Part shown: piece after piece, positions 7,852 through 17,900 of the stretch
How the letters are laid out: every line of letters starts with the position of its first letter
Numbering within the stretch: the stretch's first letter is position 1
Source of the DNA: DATEDA01 sp963820965
Lineage (GTDB): Bacteria; Pseudomonadota; Gammaproteobacteria; Burkholderiales; SG8-39
Direction of reading: 5' to 3'
NCBI GenBank assembly: GCA_963820965.1
Contig: CAWGCC010000036.1
Coordinates: 119,048 to 183,047 of the forward strand
Length of the DNA stretch: 64,000 bases
The notes under the pieces: model-generated
What the model was told of the DNA's origin: nothing
The model's database searches: none
What the model saw: only the letters and a program-made list of their open reading frames with translations
Position numbers and translations under genes: made by a program

Positions 7852-9342
7852 CTAGACCGGCCAAGGGTTGCCGGCGTCCCAACCGGCGACGCGGACGCGC
7901 TCGCGCGCGAGCACGTCCGCCAGCGATCGCACGCGATCCATGTGCCCGCCGAGCCGCGCGTAGTCATCGAGGCGCAGCGTGAACTCGATCGGTGCGACGA
8001 TCGCGGGTGTGGGCACCCAGCCGAACGAGTCGTCCGGCATGCGGGTCACGTCGACCATGACCATGATCCCCCCGCCCGGCCACACGTAGGCGGGCGCGCC
8101 GCCGCAGGTCACCCGCGTGAGCGCGTCCTTGATCGACCGGGTGAGCGCGACGGGATTCTCGGTGACGCCGGCACGCAACGAACCGCCTGCGCCGCCCATG
8201 AAGAGCGCGGTGCAGAGGGCAGGCTCGCAGTTCTCGCCGATCCGCTCGACGACCTTCTTCACCGCGGGGGGGATCTCCGCCGGCACCATGCGCAGGACTT
8301 CATCGAGCACGAAGTAGGCGTAGTCCTCGCCGGTGGTCGAGACCATCAGGATCCGCTCGCCGGGCCATGCCGTCCCGCGCTCGATCGACTTGATGATCCG
8401 CAGCGGATCGGTGATGTCGGTGCCGCCCCAGCCGAGCCCCGGATTCGCGACCTGGAAATAGCGCCCGGGCGTCGACTTGCGGCCGGCGACCTTGATCCCG
8501 CCCGAGCGCATGTCGAGAAACCTGCCGGCCTGGTGCTCGGAGAGCACGCCGGTGATGTGGTCGTCGACGACGATCACCTCGTCGACGTGGCCGAGCCATT
8601 GCTGCGCGAAGATCCCGATCGTCGCCGAGCCGCAGCCGACGCGCATCCGGTGCTCGGGGACGCCGTTGATGATCGGCGCTCGCCCGGCTTGCACCACCAG
8701 CTCGGCCCCGCCTTCTATCGCGAGCTCGACGGGGTGCTTGTTGCCGAGCGCCATCATGACGTCGCAGGTGACGCGTCCTTCCTTCTTGCCGCCGCCGGTG
8801 AGGTGCTGCACCCCGCCGAGCGACAGCATCTGCGACCCATATTCCATGGTGGTCACGTGGCCGACGACTTCACCCTGCGACCGGACCGGCGCGCACTCCG
8901 GCCCGATATAGCGGTCGGTGTCGATCTTCACCTTGAAGCTGCAGTAGCTGAAGATGCCTTCGGTGACGACGGTGACCGTGTCGACACCCTCGTGCTGCGA
9001 CGACACGATGAACGGCGCCGGCTTGTAGTCGGGATAGGTCGTGCCCGAGCCCACCCCGGTCACGAACACCGGCGCGTTCGCGAGTCCGCCGTTCCAGGGC
9101 CGGTCCGACTGGAACGGCACGACCGCACCCTCGCCGCCGACCACCTTCGACATCACGAGCAGCGGATCGACGCGCGTCAGAACCCCGTTCGTGTTCGCAT
9201 AGCGGTCGCAGGCGCCGGTGCGCCCCTCGCTGATCTGGCAGAGCACCGGGCAGGCGTTGCAGATGATCTTGCCCGCCGCGGGCTGCTCGAGCGTGCCGGC
9301 GCCCGAGGTCTCGTCGACGCGGTCGGCTTTGGTCGTCGTCAT
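7852..9342 (-). CDS. 6-hydroxynicotinate reductase-like iron-sulfur protein
   Basis: A 496-residue protein resembling the 6-hydroxynicotinate reductase (Hnr) family, which reduces 6-hydroxynicotinate to 1,4,5,6-tetrahydro-6-oxonicotinate in ferredoxin-dependent nicotinate fermentation and in Azorhizobium-type catabolism. An N-terminal cluster motif has cysteines at 28, 31, 35 and 45 (CNACPVLC plus GACDRY). Further conserved-looking blocks are GSGTTYPDYKPAPFI and GLGWGGTDITDP. The ATG at 9342 follows the SDR stop by one base. Upstream are a molybdenum hydroxylase and an SDR, downstream UPF0280, a combination seen in nicotinate-type clusters. The family assignment is from memory of sequence pattern; the natural substrate may be a related azaarene. 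Confidence 0.75.
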   Translation of the reverse strand: MTTTKADRVDETSGAGTLEQPAAGKIICNACPVLCQISEGRTGACDRYANTNGVLTRVDPLLVMSKVVGGEGAVVPFQSDRPWNGGLANAPVFVTGVGSGTTYPDYKPAPFIVSSQHEGVDTVTVVTEGIFSYCSFKVKIDTDRYIGPECAPVRSQGEVVGHVTTMEYGSQMLSLGGVQHLTGGGKKEGRVTCDVMMALGNKHPVELAIEGGAELVVQAGRAPIINGVPEHRMRVGCGSATIGIFAQQWLGHVDEVIVVDDHITGVLSEHQAGRFLDMRSGGIKVAGRKSTPGRYFQVANPGLGWGGTDITDPLRIIKSIERGTAWPGERILMVSTTGEDYAYFVLDEVLRMVPAEIPPAVKKVVERIGENCEPALCTALFMGGAGGSLRAGVTENPVALTRSIKDALTRVTCGGAPAYVWPGGGIMVMVDVTRMPDDSFGWVPTPAIVAPIEFTLRLDDYARLGGHMDRVRSLADVLARERVRVAGWDAGNPWPV

Positions 9343-9343
9343 G

Positions 9344-10120
9344 TCACAGCGTCCTGATATGCAGACCGCCATCGACATGGAACGCGTCACCGGTGTTGAA
9401 CGGCAGCAGTCGCGCGGCGAGCGCGGCGACCGTGCGGCCAACGTCCTCCGGTTCGCCCCAGCGGCGGATCGGCGTGATGCCCTCGGCGATCAGCCTGTCG
9501 TACCGCTCCCTCGCCGGCGCCGTCATGTCGGTGCGGATAATGCCGGGGCGGACCTCGTAGCAGGCTACGTCGGCCTCCGCGAGGCGCACTGCGAAGAGCT
9601 GGCTCATCATCGCGAGGCCGGTCTTGGCGATGCAGTATTCGGCCCGGTTCGCGCCGACGATGCGCGCATTTGCCGACGAGATCGTCACGATCGAGCGTGG
9701 CGGATCGCCCGCAGCCCGCGACTCCGTCAGCATGCGTCTTGCGACCGCCTGCGTGAGGAAAAACGTACCGCGCAGATTGACGGCGAGGATCTCGTCGAAG
9801 CTCTCCGCCTGGACGTCGAGCAGGTCGCCGCGGACCTTGACCTGGATGCCGGCGTTGTTCACCAGGCAATCGATCGTCCCGAACGCGGCGAATGCCTCGT
9901 CCACCAGTTGCGCATGCCCGGCGAGGTCCGCGATCGACCCCCGGACGAACGCTGCCCGCCGCCCTCTCGCCCGGACCGCCGCGAGCGTCTCGCGCGCGGA
10001 CGCATCGTCGACCGCGTCGTTGACGATCACATCGAAGCCCGCGTCCGCGAGCGCATAGGCAATGCCCCGCCCGATGCCGCGGCGCGCGCCGGTGACCAGG
10101 GCGGCGGGTGCGCGCGTCAT
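9344..10120 (-). CDS. SDR family NAD(P)-dependent oxidoreductase
   Basis: A 258-residue classical short-chain dehydrogenase. It has the cofactor motif TGARRGIG (10-17), NNAG (87-90), the catalytic serine at about 147-148 and YCIAK with Tyr161/Lys165, followed by PGIIRTDM. It overlaps the molybdenum hydroxylase stop by 4 nt (ATGA) and is followed one base later by the 6-hydroxynicotinate reductase-like gene. In a nicotinate-like pathway it could act on a hydroxy or formyl intermediate after ring opening, but nothing in the sequence fixes the substrate. Confidence 0.9.
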   Translation of the reverse strand: MTRAPAALVTGARRGIGRGIAYALADAGFDVIVNDAVDDASARETLAAVRARGRRAAFVRGSIADLAGHAQLVDEAFAAFGTIDCLVNNAGIQVKVRGDLLDVQAESFDEILAVNLRGTFFLTQAVARRMLTESRAAGDPPRSIVTISSANARIVGANRAEYCIAKTGLAMMSQLFAVRLAEADVACYEVRPGIIRTDMTAPARERYDRLIAEGITPIRRWGEPEDVGRTVAALAARLLPFNTGDAFHVDGGLHIRTL

Positions 10121-12900
10121 TGTCCGACGCCCGCCGCGAGCAATGCCGCCCGCAGCCGGTCGGGCGTCGCCGGCACGTGGCGGACCCGAACGCCGGTCGC
10201 GTGCGCGATCGCGCTCAAGATCGCGGGCGCGGTCGGGATGAGCGCCGGTTCACCCACGCCTTTCGCACCGTGCGGCCCGAGCGGTTCCGCGTCCTCGACC
10301 AGGAGCACTTCGATCGGCGGCACATCGCCGAACGTGGGGATCAGGTAGTCGTGAAGGTTCTCGGTCTTGCCCGCGTGGTACTCCTCCATCAACGCCAGGC
10401 CGATCCCCTGCGCGATGCCGCCGTGGATCTGTCCCTCCACCTGCGTCGGGTTGATCGCCCGGCCCACATCGTGGGCGGCGACGATCCGGACGAGCTTCGT
10501 CGTGCCGAGCGCGAGATCGACCTCGACCGCGGCCATTTGCGCCCCGAACCCGTAGGTTGCATAGGGCACGCCTTGCCCGTCCCGATCGAGCGGGGCCGTC
10601 GGCGGATTGAAGTAACCTTCTGCCACGAGCACGTCACCCCGCGCATCGCGCGGCAGGTCGGTCAGATCGACCCGCTTCTCCCCATCGGTGTCCGTAGCCA
10701 CGAGGAAGCCGTCTTCGAGCCGCAACCGCGCGTCGGACCGAGCCTCGGCGAGCGCGATCATTCGCCGACGGAGCCCGGTGCCGGCGATCCGCGCGGCGTT
10801 GCCCGATACGAAGGCCTGGCGCGAAGCCGAAGTCTTGCCGGCATCCGGGGTGAGGTCCGTGTCGCCCATCACGTAATCGATCGCGGCCATGGGCAGGCCG
10901 ATGGCGTCGGCGAGGATCTGCACGAGGATCGTGTTCGACCCCTGCCCGATGTCGACTGCGCCGTTGTAGAACATGATGCGGCCGGCCGCCCTCAACCCGA
11001 CCCGCATCGTCGACGGATTGGCGATCACGGTATTGCCGATGCCGTACCACATGCATGCGACGCCGACACCCCGCCGCCCGCCGCCGCTCGTTCCGCGACC
11101 ATTGAAGGCGTCCGCCGCGGCGAGACCGGTCTGCCAATACGGTCGAAGCGCGTCGAGACAACGGGCGAGACCGGCGCTCGCCTTCAGCACCTGCCCGGTG
11201 GCGGTGGCCTGCCCGGCGCGGATCGCGTTCCGGTGCCGGAACTCCAGACGATCGACGCCGGTCTTTGCCGCAAGCTCGTCGACCAGCGCCTCGTGCACGA
11301 TCGTCGACTGCGGCACCCCGAAGCCGCGGAACGCCCCCGCCACCGGGCCGTTGGTGTAGATCGCACGGGTGAGCGCTCGCACGTTCGGCACGAAATACGG
11401 GCCGGACGCGTGGATCGGCACCCGGTTCGCCACCGTGTTGCCCCACGAAGCGTAGGCGCCGGTGTTGAAGTCGCCCGAGAAATCGGCGGCGACCAGGCGC
11501 CCTTCGCGATCGCACGCGAACCTGGCCCGCATCCGCGCCGGGTGGCGCTTGGTGGTCGAGGCCATCGACTCCGGTCGCGTGTACACCGTCCGTACCGGCC
11601 GGCCGAGCTTCCAGGCCGCGACCGCAAGCAGCGGCTGCACCGAGATGTCGAGCTTGCCGCCGAAGGCGCCGCCGACCGCCGAGGGGATGATATGCACGCT
11701 TGCCGGCTCGATCCCGAGGATCCGGGCGGTCTCGTCGCGATCCATGTACGGCGTCTGGGTGCACGCGAAGATCCGGATCCGGTTGCCGATCCGCTCGGCA
11801 TAGCCCGCCTCCGGCTCGATGTACGCGTGCTCGACGAAGCTCGTGGTGAACTCGCCTTCGGCTACATGCGTCGCCGAACCGAGCGCCGCGTCGACATCGC
11901 CTTTGACCACCCGACCGCGGATCAGCACGTTGTCGGGACTGGCCGGGTGGATCGGCTCGGCCGTGTTCGCCAGCGCGTCGTCGATCCCGGTCTGCGGCGT
12001 CTCCGGCGTCCACCGGATCGGGATCTCGTCGTCGGCGATCGCGAGCACGCTGCGTTCCTCGCCGACCAGGCACAGGACCGCCTCGCCGCGAAAGCGGACG
12101 CAGCCGTCGGCGAGCACCGGCTGATCCTTCACGTCCGGAAAGATGCCGAAACTGTTGACCGGGACATCGCGCGCCGTGACCACGTCGACCAGCCCCGGAT
12201 GCGCGGCGCGCAGCGGCCCAAGATCGCCGAGCGCGAACCGCGCCTTCGCGTACGGCGAGCGGACCGTCCGCAGCCACAACGCACCTTCGGGCGCACGGTC
12301 CGCCGCATAGCGCTCGGTCCCGGTGACCTTCGCGACGCCGTCGCTTTTCGGCGCGCAAAACCCCACCGCCGCCCCGGTCGGAGCCTCCGCCAGCGCCACC
12401 TCGCCGGCCGCGGCGTCGAGCACGGCCTCGACGATCTTCCGATAGCCGGTACACCGGCAGAGCACGCCGCCCAGCGCATCGAGCGTTTCCGATTCGGTCG
12501 GTCGGGAGCGGCGTGCCAGCAGATCGGCGGCCGCCATCAGCATGCCCGGGGTGCAGATCCCGCATTGCGCTGCTCCTCGCGCCAGGAAGGCCTGCTGGAG
12601 CCGATCGAGTGCGCCGGCGCGGGCGAGTCCCTCGACGGTCGTCACTGCCCGCCCTTCGACCTGTCCGACCGCCACCAGACAGGCGCAGACCTGCCGGCCG
12701 TCGAGGAGCACGGTGCAGGCCCCGCAGTCGCCGGCGTTGCAGCCGAGCTTCGTGCCCGTGAGCCCGAGGTGGTCCCGCAACACGTCGGCGAGAGGGCTCG
12801 CCGGCTGAGCCATCACGCGGCGCGCTTCTCCGTTGACCTCGAACGCGATCGCGTGCGCGCCCGCCGGCGCGAGCTCGACGGCGGGTGTCCGCTCATTCAC
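10117..12900 (-). CDS. Molybdenum hydroxylase, fused [2Fe-2S] and Mo-cofactor subunits
   Basis: A 927-residue xanthine-dehydrogenase-family protein joining two subunits that are often separate. Residues about 15-165 form the small subunit: plant-type cluster cysteines 54, 59, 62 and 74 (CNAGDCGAC), then the second cluster with CGIC at 113-116 and CRC at 148-150. Residues about 185-927 form the molybdopterin cytosine dinucleotide-binding large subunit, with VGGAFGGK and near the C-terminus GAKGVGEP, whose Glu is the expected active-site base. Such enzymes hydroxylate N-heterocycles with water, for example nicotinate to 6-hydroxynicotinate. Translation starts at GTG 12900, overlapping the FAD-subunit stop by 8 nt; no in-frame ATG is available at the domain start. 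Confidence 0.92.
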   Translation of the reverse strand: MNERTPAVELAPAGAHAIAFEVNGEARRVMAQPASPLADVLRDHLGLTGTKLGCNAGDCGACTVLLDGRQVCACLVAVGQVEGRAVTTVEGLARAGALDRLQQAFLARGAAQCGICTPGMLMAAADLLARRSRPTESETLDALGGVLCRCTGYRKIVEAVLDAAAGEVALAEAPTGAAVGFCAPKSDGVAKVTGTERYAADRAPEGALWLRTVRSPYAKARFALGDLGPLRAAHPGLVDVVTARDVPVNSFGIFPDVKDQPVLADGCVRFRGEAVLCLVGEERSVLAIADDEIPIRWTPETPQTGIDDALANTAEPIHPASPDNVLIRGRVVKGDVDAALGSATHVAEGEFTTSFVEHAYIEPEAGYAERIGNRIRIFACTQTPYMDRDETARILGIEPASVHIIPSAVGGAFGGKLDISVQPLLAVAAWKLGRPVRTVYTRPESMASTTKRHPARMRARFACDREGRLVAADFSGDFNTGAYASWGNTVANRVPIHASGPYFVPNVRALTRAIYTNGPVAGAFRGFGVPQSTIVHEALVDELAAKTGVDRLEFRHRNAIRAGQATATGQVLKASAGLARCLDALRPYWQTGLAAADAFNGRGTSGGGRRGVGVACMWYGIGNTVIANPSTMRVGLRAAGRIMFYNGAVDIGQGSNTILVQILADAIGLPMAAIDYVMGDTDLTPDAGKTSASRQAFVSGNAARIAGTGLRRRMIALAEARSDARLRLEDGFLVATDTDGEKRVDLTDLPRDARGDVLVAEGYFNPPTAPLDRDGQGVPYATYGFGAQMAAVEVDLALGTTKLVRIVAAHDVGRAINPTQVEGQIHGGIAQGIGLALMEEYHAGKTENLHDYLIPTFGDVPPIEVLLVEDAEPLGPHGAKGVGEPALIPTAPAILSAIAHATGVRVRHVPATPDRLRAALLAAGVGQ

Positions 12901-13726
12901 CGGCGAGACGCTCCAGCGTTCGGGCGACCAGCGTGCCCGCGGCGTCTATACGGTATGCCGCCGTGCCGCGGACGTCGGAGATCGGCGTCAGCTGCGCGAG
13001 GTGTCCCGGCGCGACGAGCGCGCCGATGCCCGGCGCGAGGCGCCGGCCGACGAGGTCGCGCTCCAACCCAGTCAGCCGGCGCGCGACCGGCGAGCACGAA
13101 CCCACCGCCACGGCCACGCGCGCGATCGTGCCGTCACCCGCAACTTCCATCGCGACGGCGACCATCGCGATCGAGATCACCAGATACCGGCGCGCGCCGA
13201 GCTTGAGGAACGCGGATCGTGCCCCCGCGGAGCGCTGCGGGATGAGCAACGCGGTGACGAGCTCGTCGGGCGCACAGGCAGTCGTGCGGCTGCCGACCAC
13301 GAATTGCCCGAGCGGCAGCGCGCGCCTGCCGCGGGCCGATGCGAGCTCCACCTCGGCATCGAGGGCGAGCAGCGCCGGGACGCCGTCGGCGGCAGGCGAT
13401 GCGTTGCAGATATTCCCCGCCACCGTACCGGCGTTCTGAATCTGCACGCCGCCGACCTCGCGCGCGGCTTCCTTCAGGCATTCGAACCAGCGTGGCAGCC
13501 GCGCTTCCAGGACCTCGCTCCAGGTGACGAGCGCCCCGATCCGCCAGCGATCCGGCTCGTGCCGGAGGCCCCGCAGCTCGGCGATCGCGCCGAGATCGAG
13601 TACCTCCTCCGCACCCGCACGGCCGACGCGGGCCGGATAGAAGTCGGTGCCGCCGGCGAGGATCGCCGGCCGCCGCGCAGCGAGCACCCCGAGCGCTTCG
13701 TCGAGAGCGGTGGGTCGCAGGTACAC
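12893..13726 (-). CDS. Molybdenum hydroxylase FAD-binding subunit
   Basis: A 277-residue medium subunit of the xanthine dehydrogenase/CO dehydrogenase type. The FAD motifs AGGTDFY (24-30) and TVAGNICNASPAAD (101-114) are present. It passes electrons between the [2Fe-2S] clusters of the fused subunit encoded next and NAD+ or another acceptor. It starts at GTG 13726 and is the first gene behind the promoter at 13764-13792, so it heads the long operon. Confidence 0.92.
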   Translation of the reverse strand: MYLRPTALDEALGVLAARRPAILAGGTDFYPARVGRAGAEEVLDLGAIAELRGLRHEPDRWRIGALVTWSEVLEARLPRWFECLKEAAREVGGVQIQNAGTVAGNICNASPAADGVPALLALDAEVELASARGRRALPLGQFVVGSRTTACAPDELVTALLIPQRSAGARSAFLKLGARRYLVISIAMVAVAMEVAGDGTIARVAVAVGSCSPVARRLTGLERDLVGRRLAPGIGALVAPGHLAQLTPISDVRGTAAYRIDAAGTLVARTLERLAGE

Positions 13727-13763
13727 GGCCGGATTCTTTTCAGTATCTTCTTAATTGCGAACG

Positions 13764-13792
13764 ATTGTTGCCCCGCCCCGGAGCGCTGTCAA
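13764..13792 (-). promoter_or_regulatory. Sigma70-type promoter of the catabolic operon
   Basis: On the minus strand a perfect -35 TTGACA (13792-13787) is followed after 17 nt by AACAAT (13769-13764, four of six consensus positions). It lies in the 75-bp gap between the TetR gene and the FAD-subunit gene, with a predicted start near 13757, about 30 nt before the GTG. Confidence 0.7.
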
Positions 13793-13801
13793 TACCTCCG
13801 G

Positions 13802-14500
13802 TCAAACGGGGCGCAGGTGATCCAGGACGACGCCGGTGATGTGCTGCAGCCAGGCGGCGCGGCACCGCTCCTCGGCGAGATCCAGGTTGAGGAAGCGGCT
13901 CAGCGTGTAACGGTTCGACAGGTAGAAATAGCCGAGCGAGGCGATGGTGATGTAGAGCTGCACCGGGTCGGCGGCGGGGCGGAACACGCCCGCCCGGGCG
14001 CCGCGCCGGAGCAGGTCTTCGAGGATGCGGATGAACGGCGAGGAGAGCTTCGCCACCCGCGCGGATTTGCGCACGTTGCGGCCGCGCTGGAGGTTCTCGC
14101 TGTTCAGGAGGCGGATGAACTCCGGGTGCTCGTAATAGTAGTTCCAGGTGAAGGCGATGAGCTGCCTGATGCCGTCGACCGGGTCCGCGTCGGCGAGCTG
14201 CAAGGTCTCCTCGGCCGCCCACAGGTCCTCGTAGATCCGCTCGAGCACGAGGCGAAAGAGATCCTCCTTGTTGCCGAAGTGGTAATACAGCATCCGGTCG
14301 AACGTCTTCGCGCGCTTGCTGATGCGCTCGACGCGCGCGCCGGCGTAGCCGTTGGCGGCGAACTCGTGCATCGCGGCATCCAGGATGCGGGCGCGCGTGC
14401 CGTCCGGATCCCGGCGCCCGCGCGGCCGGGCCGCGCCCCGCCGTGCGGCGGCCGCCGGCCCGTTATTCGCGCGCGGCATGACGTTCTTACGGCTTGGCAT
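13802..14500 (-). CDS. TetR/AcrR family transcriptional regulator
   Basis: About 232 residues with a TetR N-terminal DNA-binding domain (RARILDAAMHEFAANGYAGA, then DRMLYYHFGNKEDLFRLVL) and a long helical ligand domain of the kind with YYYEHPEF. It is encoded immediately upstream of the catabolic operon on the same strand and probably represses it and itself until substrate or an intermediate binds. The start is uncertain: ATG 14500 is chosen, 14479 is possible, and 14566 is unlikely because a palindromic operator candidate (14514-14526) would then be coding. No strong ribosome-binding site marks either choice. Confidence 0.88.
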   Translation of the reverse strand: MPSRKNVMPRANNGPAAAARRGAARPRGRRDPDGTRARILDAAMHEFAANGYAGARVERISKRAKTFDRMLYYHFGNKEDLFRLVLERIYEDLWAAEETLQLADADPVDGIRQLIAFTWNYYYEHPEFIRLLNSENLQRGRNVRKSARVAKLSSPFIRILEDLLRRGARAGVFRPAADPVQLYITIASLGYFYLSNRYTLSRFLNLDLAEERCRAAWLQHITGVVLDHLRPV

Positions 14501-14513
14501 AAGGTTGAAATGC

Positions 14514-14526
14514 CCGGTTGAACCGG
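14514..14526. promoter_or_regulatory. Candidate TetR operator palindrome
   Basis: CCGGTT-G-AACCGG is a perfect palindrome about one central base, placed 14 bp upstream of the chosen TetR start and between that gene and the divergent ferredoxin gene. TetR-family regulators usually bind such sites in their own promoter. The link is positional only. Confidence 0.45.
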
Positions 14527-14668
14527 CTAAGCTTTGGCCCCTTCGGAAGGTGCGCGATCCGCGCAAGTTTTAAGCAGATTCTGAACAAACTCCCGCTCCG
14601 CTGGCAATAGCCGTACTGCGGGCTGTACTGCCCCGCGCGGGGCGGGCGACCACCTGCCGGGATTTCCC

Positions 14669-14992
14669 ATGACCCACGTCGTCACCGAGAGCTGCATCAA
14701 GTGCAAGCACACCGACTGCGTCGATGTCTGTCCGGTCGACTGCTTCAAGGAAGGGCCCAACTTCCTCGTGATCGACCCCGACGAGTGCATCGACTGCGCG
14801 GTGTGCATCCCCGAGTGCCCGGTGAACGCAATCTACGCCGAGGAGGACGTTCCCGCCGGCCAGGAGGCGTTCACCGCGCTCAACGCCGAGCTCGCCAAGG
14901 GCTGGCCGGTGATCACCGACAAGAAGGACGCGTTGCCGGATGCCGAGCAGTGGAAGGACGTGAAGGACAAGCTCCAGCATCTGGAGCGCTGA
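14669..14992 (+). CDS. fdxA: 7Fe ferredoxin FdxA
   Basis: A 107-residue ferredoxin of the FdxA type. The N-terminal half carries cysteines 9, 12, 17, 21 and 25 (ESCIKCKHTDC, CPVDC) and a second cluster CIDCAVCIPECP at 40-51; the spacing predicts one [3Fe-4S] and one [4Fe-4S] centre. The C-terminal segment ending in a WKDVKDKL stretch is usual. It is a cytosolic low-potential electron carrier. The next gene, a flavin/Fe-S oxidoreductase, starts 7 nt after its stop, so the two probably form an electron-transfer unit. It could also feed the 6-hydroxynicotinate reductase-like enzyme across the divergent promoter region. Confidence 0.93.
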   Translation: MTHVVTESCIKCKHTDCVDVCPVDCFKEGPNFLVIDPDECIDCAVCIPECPVNAIYAEEDVPAGQEAFTALNAELAKGWPVITDKKDALPDAEQWKDVKDKLQHLER

Positions 14993-14999
14993 CCCCGCC

Positions 15000-17900
15000 T
15001 TGTCGCTGCGACTCGCCCACGACCTCGCATTCGAGGACCTCTACCGCCGCGCAGGGCTCGTCCGGCTCGACGCCCATTTCGTCGATTTCCTGGAGACCGC
15101 CGACGGGTCGCTCTCCGGACGGCTCCGCGCGGCCCGCGCCGACCCCGAGGCACTCCACCCGAAGGACGAGTCGCAGCTGCTGCTCGATCTCGCGCCGCAT
15201 CTCGAGCGGTTCCTCGCGCAGCTCTTCGGCATCGCCGACGAGGTGCTCGCCCTCGCCCGCCGGCACGACGAGCTCGCGCCGCTCTACGCGGTAAAGCGGC
15301 AGTTCGTCCAGCGACGCGCCGGCACGCGGATCAAGCCGGCGGAGGCCGAAACCTTCGACGGCGCGTCCCTCGAGCGCGAGCTCACACTGCTGTTCGGCGG
15401 CCGGTTCGACGAGGTCACGTTCGCAACCCACGTCGAGCGCTGGCTCGCCGACGAAGCCGCCCACGCGCGCGAGCTCGACCTCGCGCTGAAGTACGCCGCC
15501 TGGGCGCTGCATGCCGCCGCCGGCCAGGCGCGTCACCACGCCGGCGTCCTGTTCAAGCAGCCGGCGAAGATCAATCCGTACCACCTGCTCTTTCACGCCG
15601 ATGAGCATGAGCACGACGGCGTCACGAGCTACCGCATCGAGCCGGACCACCTCCGCCGCCGCGACGGCTTCGAGCTCACCGATCCCGGCACCGACCTCGT
15701 CGGCGCGCTCGACGAGGCGAACTACTGCATCTGGTGCCACACGCAAGGCAAGGACTCGTGCTCGAAGGGCCTCCGCGAGAAGGCGCCTCCCGACGCGCAC
15801 CCGCAGATCGCATTCAAGAAGAGCGTCTTCGGCGTGACGCTCGCGGGTTGCCCGCTCGACGAGAAGATCTCGGAGTTCCACGTCGCGAAGACGCAGGGGC
15901 TCGCGCTCGCGGCGCTCGCGATCATCGTGGTCGACAACCCGCTTGCCGCGGCGACCGGCCACCGCATCTGCAACGACTGCATGAAGGCCTGCATCTACCA
16001 GAAGCAGGAGCCGGTGGACATCCCGCAGGCCGAGACCCGGACACTGAAGGACGTGCTCGAGCTGCCGTGGGGGTTCGAGATCTATTCGCTCCTGACGCGC
16101 TGGAACCCGCTCAACCTGCGCCGGCCGCTGCCGCGCCCGCGCAGCGGTTACCGCGTGCTCGTCGCGGGGATGGGCCCGGCGGGCTTCAGCCTCGCGCATC
16201 ATCTGATGAACGACGGCCATCTCGTCGCCGGCATCGACGGACTGAAGATCGAGCCGCTGCCCGCCCCGGTTTCCGGCGTTCGACCTGACGGCGCGCGCGT
16301 GCCGTTCGCCCCGATCCGCGACATCAGCGAGCTGCACGAGTCGCTCGCCGAGCGTGTCATGGCGGGCTTCGGCGGCGTGGCCGAGTACGGGATCACTGTG
16401 CGCTGGGACAAGAACTTCCTCAAGGTGATCCGCCTCCTCCTCGAGCGGCGCGAAGAGTTCGCGCTGTACGGCGGCGTGCGTTTCGGCGGGACGCTAACGC
16501 TGGAAGACGCATTCGCGCACGGCTTCGACCACGTCGCGCTCTGCATGGGCGCGGGCAAGCCTACGACGCTCGACATTCCGAACGGCCTCGCACGCGGGGT
16601 ACGCACCGCTTCGGACTTCCTGATGGCACTGCAGCTCACCGGCGCGGCCAAGGCCGATTCGATCGCGAACATGCTCGTGCGCCTGCCGGTGGTCGTCATC
16701 GGCGGGGGCCTCACCGCGATCGACACCGCGACCGAGTCGCTTGCCTACTACGTCGTGCAGGTCGAGAAGTTCCTGCGCCGTTACGAGACGATTGCCGCGG
16801 AGATCGGCGAGGACGCGATCCGGGCGACGTGGGATCCCGAGGAGCGCGAGATCGCCGAGGAGTTTCTGTCTCATGCGCGCGCGATCCGCGCCGAGCGCGA
16901 GCAGGCGGCGCTCGACGAGCGGCCGGCGCGAATCACGGAGCTCCTGCAGCACTGGGGCGGCGTGACCATCGCCTACCGCCGGCGGCTGATCGACAGCCCG
17001 TCGTACACGCTGAACCACGAGGAGGTCGAGAAGGCGCTTCAAGAAGGCATCGTGTTCGCCGAGTGCCTCGCCCCGCTCGCGGTGGACGTCGACGAATACG
17101 GCGCCGCGAAGGGGATCCGCCTGGCGAAGCAGCGGCTCAGCGACGACGGAAAGTGGCGCGAGGCTGGCGAGATCTGGCTGCCGGCCGAGACCATCTTCGT
17201 CGCCGCCGGCACGCAGCCGAACACCGTGCTCGCGCGGGAGGACGCCGCGCACTTCGCGCTCGACGGCAGGTACTTCCGCGCCTGCGACGAGGACGGCAAC
17301 CCGGTGACGCCGCAATACTCGATCGCGAAGCCGACGCGGGCGGACGTGCTGTTGTCGCGGACGGACGACGGGCGGTTCGTGTCGTTCTTCGGCGACCTGC
17401 ACCCGTCATATTTCGGCAACGTCGTGAAGGCGCTGGGGTCGACCAAGCAGGGTTATCCGGTGGTGTCCCGCGTGCTCGCCAAGCGCGCGCCCGCGTCGGG
17501 CGGCGCGGACGCGGCGTTCATCGCGGCGCTCGACCGGAGCCTCCGCGCGACGGTTTACGAGGTGATACGGCTGACGCCGACCATCGTCGAGGTGGTTGTC
17601 CGCGCGCCGGCGGCCGCCCGCAGGTTCCAGCCGGGCCAGTTCTACCGACTGCAGAACTATGAGACGCTCGCCCCGGTCGCGGCCGGGACCCGCATGCAGA
17701 TGGAGGGGCTCGCGCTCACCGGAGCGTGGGTCGATCGTGAGCAGGGGCTTGTCTCCACCATCGTCCTGGAGATGGGCGGATCGTCGAATCTCTGCGCCGC
17801 GCTCCGCCCCGGCGAGCCGGTGGTGCTGATGGGACCCGCGGGGACGCCGACCCACATCGAACCGAACGAGACGGTGCTGCTCGCGGGCGGGGGCCTCGGC

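Noticed and set aside
10108..13206. Plus-strand open frame of about 1030 codons
   Set aside because: It lies antisense to the molybdenum hydroxylase genes, is very Arg/Asp/His-rich and shows no motif. Such frames are common opposite high-GC genes.
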